A stretch of 13,044 nt of DNA from DRVP01 sp964604045 (GTDB lineage Archaea > Thermoproteota > Bathyarchaeia > Bathyarchaeales > Bathycorpusculaceae), in NCBI GenBank assembly GCA_964604045.1, contig CAZRXM010000030.1, forward strand, positions 1-13,044, written 5' to 3'. The position numbers and the translations under genes are program-made. Numbering within the stretch: position 1 is the first letter of the stretch; the number at the start of each line of letters is the position of its first letter. Below, piece by piece: positions 1-5,133 of the stretch. The notes below the pieces were generated by a model. That model did no database searches. It worked only from the letters and a program-made list of their open reading frames with translations, and had not been told where the DNA came from.

Positions 1-1904
1 AAAAGGGCTAGTGCAACGTTTACAAGAGCCATTGTTAAGGCTTTTCTCCAACCAAACTCCCTCACGAGGGTTGCCACCGTTGCCAGGCATGGAATATAGA
101 CCATCACAACAAGGGTGAAGGTTATCATCTGAACGGATGAAAGTGCCTCCAGTCGAAATAGCTCAGCCAACAATATTAAGGCCAGTTCCTTCCGCAACAC
201 GCCAAAAATTAGTGGGATTATAGCTTCCTCTGGAAGCCCAAGCCAGCCCGTTGTGAAGGGTTTAATTCCCGTAGCCACGTAACCCATTAAACCTGCAATG
301 TTAAGGGCTGTAATAGTTAAGCTTCCGGCGACGATTATGGGGAAGGCTATGTACACAAAGTCCTTCGTCCTGCTCCAGGTCTTCATAAAAACAGTTTTCA
401 GGACAGGCTTCTTATACGTGGGAACCTCCATTATCAAGCCTACTGGCTCCCCGGGCAAAACTTTGAAGGCCACCCTTCCGACAATAAAAACTAGCACCAA
501 ATCACACATGTAAAGCGCCAGGGCGGCGTGTAAACCTACATAGCGCCCCACAAGCCCGAGAATAACTACAGTCCTGGCGGCGCAGGGGATAAGGGTTACG
601 GCAAATGCGGCTATAAGCCTTTCACGGTTCGTCTCCATTATCCTACAGCCAATGCATGCTGGAACACTGCAGCCGTACCCCAGAATTAAGGGTATAAAGG
701 CTTTACCGTGGAGACCTATCTTATGCATCAAATTATCCATCAGGAAGGCGGCTCTCGGGAGGTATCCACTGTCCTCCAGAAGGGCTAACATAATGTAGAA
801 TGGCACCACATAAGGTAATGCAATGGTAACCCCAGCCACTACTCCGCCAAAAAATCCATCAACAACGAGTTTCACGATTTCATGGGGCATGAAGGCTAAA
901 GCGTTCTCTATACACGTTAAGAAGTTGCCAAGCAAAGATTCAAGAGCCGTTGATAAAAAGCTCCCGCCAATGAATATGAGCGAGAACATGGCTAGAACAA
1001 CACCCACTAAAATTGGATAGCCGAGAATTTTGTGGGTTGTAATGGCGTCAAGCCTCTGCTCCCAACTTATCTTAGGCGGTGTTTGAATAGTCGTCACTTC
1101 CTTGGCAATTTTGCTAGCTATCGAATACCTTTCAGAAGCCAATACAACAGGTGAGGGTTCGCCGTGCATTTCCTCCAACTCGGATGCAAGTTCCTCGGCG
1201 CACTTCAAAACTTCCTCTCCGCCAGCATACCTCTTTATTTTCTCGATAACATCCTCGTCTTTTTCTAGAAGCTTTATGGCAATCCACCTTGCCGGGTAAA
1301 CTGCACAAAAATCTGGAAGCTTCTGTTCAACAATTTCTTGAATCTTCTGCACTTTTCCCTCTATTTCAGCTCCAAGCCGAATTTTCAAAGGCCTAAAACT
1401 TATTTCTCCGCTTGCAACTGCGACAACTATTGATAATAACTCGTTTATCCCCCTCCCGGTTATGGCGACCGTTGGAACAACAGGTATTCCCAGCCTTTCG
1501 GAGAGTTTTTCCACGTTTATGCGGATCCCTTTCTTAGCCGCGCAATCCATCTGGTTTAACGCCATAACCATTGGAGTTTCAAGTTCCAAAAGCTGGATGG
1601 TGAGGTATAGGTTGCGTTCTAAAGCCGAAGCATCCACAACATTAATTATAACATCGGGTTTCTCGACGGCTATGTAGTCCCTAGAAACAATTTCCTCAAT
1701 GGAAAAGGCAGAAAGCGAATATATCCCAGGCAAGTCAATTACGTGAATGTTGTAGCCTTTAAAATGGAGGGTTCCTTCAGCCCGCTCCACAGTTTTGCCT
1801 GGCCAGTTTCCAACAACCTGGTTTAAGCCCGTAAGCTGGTTGAAGATTACGCTTTTGCCAACGTTAGCGTTTCCAGCCAAGGCCACCCTAAGCCGCCTAA
1901 CCAT
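1..1904 (-). CDS. feoB: Ferrous iron transport protein B (FeoB), 3' end cut off by the window edge
   Basis: GTP-gated ferrous iron permease of the cytoplasmic membrane. The frame is open from the ATG at 1904 to the window edge, giving 634 residues. The G domain is clear: G1 GNANVGKS (11-18), the switch region NWPGKTVE (33-40) with its Thr38, G3 DLPG (57-60) and G4 NQMD (117-120). After a helical region the membrane part carries the FeoB gate motifs: GYGCSVPAC (around 409-417), IPCAARTVV (around 437) and YIPCLATVATL near residue 604. Archaeal FeoB proteins are usually about 640-700 residues, so little is missing. The start lies 6 nt after the feoA stop, and GAGTGA, overlapping that stop, can serve as ribosome binding site. 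It is the last visible gene of a regulator-feoA-feoB operon. Confidence 0.96.
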   Translation of the reverse strand, partial: MVRRLRVALAGNANVGKSVIFNQLTGLNQVVGNWPGKTVERAEGTLHFKGYNIHVIDLPGIYSLSAFSIEEIVSRDYIAVEKPDVIINVVDASALERNLYLTIQLLELETPMVMALNQMDCAAKKGIRINVEKLSERLGIPVVPTVAITGRGINELLSIVVAVASGEISFRPLKIRLGAEIEGKVQKIQEIVEQKLPDFCAVYPARWIAIKLLEKDEDVIEKIKRYAGGEEVLKCAEELASELEEMHGEPSPVVLASERYSIASKIAKEVTTIQTPPKISWEQRLDAITTHKILGYPILVGVVLAMFSLIFIGGSFLSTALESLLGNFLTCIENALAFMPHEIVKLVVDGFFGGVVAGVTIALPYVVPFYIMLALLEDSGYLPRAAFLMDNLMHKIGLHGKAFIPLILGYGCSVPACIGCRIMETNRERLIAAFAVTLIPCAARTVVILGLVGRYVGLHAALALYMCDLVLVFIVGRVAFKVLPGEPVGLIMEVPTYKKPVLKTVFMKTWSRTKDFVYIAFPIIVAGSLTITALNIAGLMGYVATGIKPFTTGWLGLPEEAIIPLIFGVLRKELALILLAELFRLEALSSVQMITFTLVVMVYIPCLATVATLVREFGWRKALTMALVNVALAL

Positions 1905-1910
1905 AGGCTT

Positions 1911-2168
1911 TCACTCTTTAACTGGCTTAACTATAACCCTTGAGGCCACGCCGCGTCCAAGGGCTAGGGCTACACCTCTAACCTCAACTTCAATGGGTCC
2001 TCCGAAGGGTCCCTTTTTGAGGAGCTTTACCTCTGTGCCCGGTGTTAAACCCATCTCAGCAAGCCTTCTGACCAGACCGTAACCTCCAACAGCCCTAACT
2101 ATTATTCCTTTTTTCCCCTCATCCAAATCCGTAAGGGCGCAAAGCTCGGCTTCATTTTTGAACGTCAA
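1911..2168 (-). CDS. feoA: Ferrous iron transport protein A (FeoA)
   Basis: Small cytoplasmic SH3-like partner of FeoB. The family pattern is plain: an LTDLDEGKKG opening, then RRLAEMGLTPGTEVKLL, GPFGGPIEVEV and ALGRGVASRVIV. I chose the TTG at 2168 (85 residues) because GAGGTG lies 7 nt upstream and family members need only a few residues before the first strand. The only upstream ATG, at 2216, would add 16 residues with no family resemblance and would overlap the regulator gene by 65 bp. With the TTG the overlap is 17 bp, which suggests translational coupling to the regulator. FeoB follows 6 nt downstream. The identification is secure; the start is the uncertain part. Confidence 0.93.
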   Translation of the reverse strand: MTFKNEAELCALTDLDEGKKGIIVRAVGGYGLVRRLAEMGLTPGTEVKLLKKGPFGGPIEVEVRGVALALGRGVASRVIVKPVKE

Positions 2169-2841
2169 CTTCCCACACCTCGGCTTGCTTAACCCAAACG
2201 CCTTCGGCTTCTTCACGGCTAATAGTCCGCTTTTTCCCGGCTATGTGCAAGACTAGCTGTTTTTGCGTTGCCTTTTCAACTCGAACCCGAACGTTTGGTT
2301 TTATCCCTAAAGCAGCCAGTGACGCAAGTGTTTCCCTTCTCTCATCGACAAGCCTTACAACAACGCATGTTTGATTCTCCTCTACTGCGGTTAATGGAAA
2401 ACATTCAACCTCCTCCACTTCGCCGCTTTCCTTGGGTATGGGGTTCCCATGGGGGCAGAACTTTGGGTAGCCTAAACGCTTCTCCAGGAGGGCGAGAACA
2501 TCCTCCGTTAAAACATGCTCAAGCCTACAAGCGGTTTCGTGTACACGGCTCCAGTCAGCCTCCAAAAGATCTGTCAGTAGCCTTTCGGCAAGCCTATGCC
2601 GCCTAATAATGCTAATGGCCAACCTCTCTCCTTCAACCGTAAGCCTTACACCCCTGTAAGGGGTGTGCTCCACCAACCCATGCCTCTCCAAATGCGCAAT
2701 AGTGTTTGTCACGGAGCCGGGAACCACCTTTAGTTCCCTGGCCAACTCCTTAGTCCTAGCGACACCCCTCTTCTTTTGAAGCTTGTAAATAGCCTCTAAA
2801 TACTCCTCAGCTTCATGGGAAAGCTCAGCAGCCACGACCAC
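2152..2841 (-). CDS. DtxR/MntR-family metal-dependent transcriptional repressor
   Basis: Iron- or manganese-responsive repressor, 229 residues from the GTG at 2841. A winged helix-turn-helix (about 8-70) is followed by the metal-binding dimerisation domain (about 72-135, ending GYPKFCPHGNPIP) and a C-terminal SH3/FeoA-like domain (about 145-217). By alignment to DtxR the metal ligands are H82, E86, H101, C105, E108 and H109, each exactly three residues later than in DtxR. C105 is the DtxR/IdeR iron-type residue, while E13 and E16 sit where MntR has acidic ligands and DtxR has Met10. A second GTG at 2835 has the better spacing to GAGG (8 nt), so the protein may be 227 residues. It leads the feoAB operon and probably represses it when metal is plentiful. 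Confidence 0.93.
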   Translation of the reverse strand: MVVAAELSHEAEEYLEAIYKLQKKRGVARTKELARELKVVPGSVTNTIAHLERHGLVEHTPYRGVRLTVEGERLAISIIRRHRLAERLLTDLLEADWSRVHETACRLEHVLTEDVLALLEKRLGYPKFCPHGNPIPKESGEVEEVECFPLTAVEENQTCVVVRLVDERRETLASLAALGIKPNVRVRVEKATQKQLVLHIAGKKRTISREEAEGVWVKQAEVWEVDVQK

Positions 2842-2852
2842 GACCTCACAAT

Positions 2853-2868
2853 TTACGAGAACTCGTAA
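2853..2868. promoter_or_regulatory. Inverted repeat, candidate operator of the DtxR-like regulator
   Basis: TTACGAG-AA-CTCGTAA is a perfect 7-bp inverted repeat with a 2-bp centre, flanked by further AT-rich, partly symmetric bases. It lies between the predicted TATA box (about 2890-2896) and the GTG start, right where transcription of the regulator-feoAB operon should begin. A dimeric repressor bound here would block initiation. The half-site is not the classical DtxR box, so assignment to this regulator rests on position and symmetry. Confidence 0.6.
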
Positions 2869-2887
2869 TTTTAACGCTGTAAAAGTT

Positions 2888-2904
2888 CCTATAAAACATT
2901 TCGG
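2888..2904 (-). promoter_or_regulatory. BRE/TATA promoter of the regulator-feoA-feoB operon
   Basis: Reading the minus strand, CCGAAATG followed by TTTTATAGG gives a good BRE plus TATA box. Its centre near 2893 predicts transcription starting at about 2867-2870, with a leader of roughly 25-30 nt to the GTG starts. The operator-like repeat falls on that start point. Confidence 0.6.
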
Positions 2905-3103
2905 ATAAACGAAAACAAACGAACTTTAAATATACCAAAACCGGCAGAAAATCTTCCAAAAACACTCCCATAACAGTCTTGAAAAAAAGTCCCAAACAAA
3001 TGAAAAATCACAGTAAAAACACCAGAACCACCGAGAAAATTAAAAGATGAAGAAAGCGAATTTTTCGGTGCACGTAAATATTGCGAAGCTTACTTTTTAC
3101 GCA

Positions 3104-3140
3104 AAAACAATGAAAAAATAAAAAACTTAAAAATTTTGTG
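3104..3140 (-). terminator. U-rich termination region for the acetyltransferase-yjbQ unit
   Basis: On the minus strand this stretch reads as several consecutive T runs (TTTTT, TTTTTT, TTTTTT, TTTTT). Archaeal RNA polymerase terminates at such runs. It lies about 230-265 nt beyond the yjbQ stop, with no other minus-strand gene between. Position and composition are the only evidence. Confidence 0.3.
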
Positions 3141-3368
3141 AAGAAAATTTTAATCAAAAATTTTGAAAAATAGGCTTCGAAAATCAACTTTTCTACGAAG
3201 GTTAAGCTTTGTTCACCGTATCAAAACCTTCACACCCTTCAATCCTCTAGTGTAGACGAGAACTGCCATTGTCTAAAGATCCAGCACAGGAACTTAAGGC
3301 TTGCAGGATTATAAACGGAATTGGGAAAGCTGAACGGGTAGGGCTGCAAAACGTAAAGGGGTAAGGCT

Positions 3369-3788
3369 TTATTCCGTTTCGCCGATCACTTGGATGATTA
3401 TAGTTCTTCTTCGCGGATGGACATCTGTTTCGACAAATAAAAGCGACTGCCATGTTCCAAACTCTACTCTCCCATCGACAACGGGAAGGGTTTTATCTGG
3501 TGGAAGTAAAACGGACCTGAGATGGGAGTGGGCGTTTGAAGGGTGCATGTAGCTGGCTCCTTTTGGAGCCAACTTTTCAAGCAAAGCTTTAATGTCATTT
3601 AAGAGACCATACTCGCTTTCAGTTAGTATAAGTATTCCAGTTGCATGGGGTGCGAAAACGTGGACTATTCCGTTTTTTACGCCCGAGCGGGTGACCGCCT
3701 CTTGGACTTTGTCTGTTAGGTCTATGAATTCTATTTCACCTTTTGTAGAGAATGTGTAGGTTGTGTTGTAAACCTTAAAGTTTGCCAA
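3369..3788 (-). CDS. yjbQ: YjbQ/UPF0047 family protein (secondary thiamine-phosphate synthase-like)
   Basis: A 139-residue single-domain protein of the widespread YjbQ/UPF0047 family, which is often annotated as a secondary thiamine-phosphate synthase; its role in archaea is not firmly known. The family signatures are intact: APHATG with His48, the stretch HPSNAHSHLRS (82-92) with its histidines, GTWQ (111-114), FVETDVHPRRR (118-128) and a closing IIQVIGE. Length is normal. The start is TTG at 3788, preceded by GGTGG at a short distance. It begins 11 nt after the stop of the acetyltransferase, so the two are very probably co-transcribed. No thiamine genes are visible nearby, so the enzymatic label should be taken loosely. 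Confidence 0.93.
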   Translation of the reverse strand: MANFKVYNTTYTFSTKGEIEFIDLTDKVQEAVTRSGVKNGIVHVFAPHATGILILTESEYGLLNDIKALLEKLAPKGASYMHPSNAHSHLRSVLLPPDKTLPVVDGRVEFGTWQSLLFVETDVHPRRRTIIIQVIGETE

Positions 3789-3799
3789 GCTTCCACCGT

Positions 3800-4348
3800 T
3801 TATTCAAGTACTTTTGTCATTATTATTTCATCTATGAATGCGCCATCTTTGAAAAACCTTTTCGGAATCCTCCCAGTTTCCACAAAACCCATTTTCCTAT
3901 AAAGGTTTATGGCTGGTTGATTGTTGGCGAAAACGGACAACGTCAAAACTTTCAATCCCATTTTTCGAGCGCATTCTTCAAGAGTCTTCATCAACTCGGT
4001 TCCTATGCCAACACCCCTAAAGCCCTTCTTGACAGCTATACCAATAAGTCCCACATGGCTAGAATAGCCGGATCCTCTTATTATTTCTGAGTTAGCAACT
4101 AGATGCCCGTCCACTTCAGCGGCCACGCAGAAGATTTCGCCTTTCTCCACACGTTTAAAGACATTTGAAAGCCACTCAATTTCCTCCTCCCTTGAAACTT
4201 TATTCGCCCTAAGAATGCTGGCACCCTCATTCACAAGGGAGTTTATGAAATCTAGAAGGTCGTCGAGGTCCTCCCACTTTAGAGTTCGTAAAACAACTCT
4301 TCGACCGTCCTTGGCGATAAACTCCCGAAGCACCTCCCCAGTCTTCAT
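3800..4348 (-). CDS. GNAT-family N-acetyltransferase (RimI/RimJ-like)
   Basis: Acetyl-CoA-dependent acetyltransferase, 182 residues. The acetyl-CoA binding motif A is IGIAVKKGFRGVGIGTELM (102-120), with the R-G-V-G-I-G pyrophosphate loop at 111-116. Motif B follows with ANNQPAINLYRKMGF (141-155), and the end FIDEIIMTKVL is typical of the fold. The substrate cannot be read from the sequence; a ribosomal protein, another N-terminus or a small amine are all possible. The ATG at 4348 has no Shine-Dalgarno sequence, and an AT-rich box centred about 29 nt upstream would fit a leaderless transcript. yjbQ follows after 11 nt. Confidence 0.9.
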   Translation of the reverse strand: MKTGEVLREFIAKDGRRVVLRTLKWEDLDDLLDFINSLVNEGASILRANKVSREEEIEWLSNVFKRVEKGEIFCVAAEVDGHLVANSEIIRGSGYSSHVGLIGIAVKKGFRGVGIGTELMKTLEECARKMGLKVLTLSVFANNQPAINLYRKMGFVETGRIPKRFFKDGAFIDEIIMTKVLE

Positions 4349-4503
4349 ATGGTAGAGTAAGGTTTAACACCGAAATATGGCTTTTTCAAAAGCCTAACAC
4401 TTTCTCTCGTTGATGCTTCTGCATACTTGGTGAATTCTGGTGATATTTAAAATTAGATTGGTAATACAATTTTCACTAAATTAACCATCGAGTAAAAACA
4501 AAA

Positions 4504-4521
4504 CGCAAAAAACATAAAAAC
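4504..4521 (+). promoter_or_regulatory. BRE/TATA-like box upstream of a small ORF
   Basis: CGCAAAAAACATAAAAAC combines a BRE-like CGCAAAA with an A-rich TATA element. Its centre (about 4517) lies 26 bases before the ATG at 4543, the spacing expected for a leaderless archaeal transcript. Confidence 0.4.
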
Positions 4522-4542
4522 ATTAACCGTTTAGCCTACACC

Positions 4543-4683
4543 ATGCAATTCAAGTTTGCCCACGCAAGGAAAATAAGCCAGAAAAGGCTTTTCTCCAAGC
4601 CTTTCGGATACCGTACACAAGTCTGGTTGTATACAAAAGCATCGACAAAACCGGATCTGCTCGAAAATGGTAATTATGGATGA
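4543..4683 (+). CDS. Possible leaderless small protein of 46 residues, unknown
   Basis: An ATG-started frame of 46 codons, beginning MQFKFAHARK and ending LLENGNYG. It is basic, has no membrane segment and no cysteine, and I recognise no family. The case for it is its position exactly downstream of a TATA-like box, with no room for a leader. Against it are its shortness, the hairpin inside it (4583-4604) and an overlapping open frame. The transcript may equally be non-coding. Confidence 0.25.
   Translation: MQFKFAHARKISQKRLFSKPFGYRTQVWLYTKASTKPDLLENGNYG
4583..4604. repeat. Perfect 8-bp inverted repeat (hairpin)
   Basis: AAAGGCTT and AAGCCTTT are separated by the 6-base loop TTCTCC. It lies inside the 46-codon ORF. 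It is not followed by a T run, so it is more likely an RNA structure element or a protein site than a terminator. Confidence 0.5.
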
Positions 4684-4843
4684 GAAATGTACTGCAGCAT
4701 CAACTGCTCTTCAGTCTCAGCTTCACGTGTATGATGTCGAAGTTTCATCGAAGGTTTTTGGAGAAGTTTGGCATGGAGATTTTTGTCGGTTTCTTGAGGA
4801 GGTCCCAGTCAAGTCCATGCTTTGGGTTCGGGGTGGAGGCTGA
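4667..4843 (+). CDS. Possible small protein or gene remnant of 58 residues, unknown
   Basis: The frame starts at the ATG at 4667 (alternative ATG at 4676), overlaps the end of the 46-codon ORF, and stops at a TGA at 4841. Its composition is protein-like, with KVFGEVWHGDFCRFLEEVPV in the second half. The frame is open upstream to about 4577 without a further ATG, so it may be the tail of a decayed gene. There is no ribosome binding site. I do not recognise the sequence. Confidence 0.25.
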   Translation: MVIMDEKCTAASTALQSQLHVYDVEVSSKVFGEVWHGDFCRFLEEVPVKSMLWVRGGG

Positions 4844-4967
4844 AAACCCTTTTAAGAGCTTATTTTGCAGTTTTAAGCCTTTAACGAGGTTTTCAGTTTT
4901 ACACTTCTCAATTCACCAAAACTGCTCGCAAACTTCACCCTTTTTCGACATTTCTTCTGCCTTTTTT

Positions 4968-4990
4968 AAGTCTGAGAGACTTTTTCTAAG
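4968..4990 (+). terminator. Stem-loop followed by T run
   Basis: AAGTCT-GAG-AGACTT forms a 6-bp stem with a 3-base loop, and its 3' arm runs into TTTTTCT. More T runs follow up to about 5053. This would end a plus-strand transcript that starts near 4543 and insulate lon from it. Confidence 0.4.
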
Positions 4991-5073
4991 GTTTTTGTTT
5001 TGAAAAAAGTTTTTCGTTTACCGAAAAGATTGTGGCTATGTTTTTGTTTTTTGCATATTGCCATCTCTGAAAT

Positions 5074-5087
5074 AACCCTATAATTAC
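5074..5087 (+). promoter_or_regulatory. Candidate TATA box of lon
   Basis: CCCTATAATTAC, preceded by GAAATAA, is the best TATA-like element ahead of lon. Its centre at about 5082 predicts initiation near 5108 and a leader of about 25 nt before the TTG start, enough to contain the ribosome binding site. Confidence 0.35.
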
Positions 5088-5133
5088 TTGCGTGGTTGTT
5101 GAGTGGTGGGGATGAAGGGAAAGGTGTCGTTAC

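Larger units (their letters stand above)
2870..3368. other. AT-rich intergenic region without a recognisable gene
   Basis: The left end holds the promoter of the feo operon. Positions 2930-3200 are very rich in A and T and carry only tiny ORFs, such as a 24-codon plus-strand frame at 3047-3121. From about 3250 the composition returns to that of coding DNA. A plus-strand open stretch of some 39 codons follows the TAG at about 3249 and ends in a TAA at 3361-3363. It has no ATG and no family resemblance that I recognise. It may be a remnant of a lost gene. Confidence 0.5.
4349..5133. other. Gene-poor stretch between the acetyltransferase and lon
   Basis: No recognisable protein or structured RNA gene fills these 785 bases. 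What I can see is a plus-strand promoter-like box near 4504-4521, a 46-codon ORF exactly one TATA-distance downstream, an 8-bp hairpin at 4583-4604, a second 58-codon ORF in another frame, and a short stem followed by T runs at 4968-4990 and again around 5040-5053. The lon promoter and leader occupy the end. Together this looks like a small plus-strand transcription unit of unknown product. Confidence 0.5.

Noticed and set aside
298..2082. Several plus-strand ORFs of 65-95 codons across 298-2082
   Set aside because: They lie opposite feoB and feoA, which have complete motifs. They have low-complexity Ser/Thr/Pro-rich products and no upstream signals.
2870..3250. A CRISPR array or tandem repeats in the AT-rich intergenic region
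   Set aside because: The A and T runs recur irregularly. There is no repeat of fixed length and spacing.
3247..3453. A 68-codon minus-strand ORF overlapping the end of yjbQ
   Set aside because: Its first third is an out-of-frame reading of yjbQ and the remainder shows no protein-like pattern or ribosome binding site.
4820..4845. A tRNA T-loop, suggested by GGGTTCGGGG
   Set aside because: The loop lacks the conserved TTCRA pattern, and no acceptor or anticodon stem can be folded around it.
4680..5003. A 107-codon plus-strand ORF starting ATGA across the stop of the 46-codon frame
   Set aside because: The product is Phe/Ser/Leu-rich (from T-rich DNA), runs through the stem-loop terminator, and looks like a translation of non-coding sequence.
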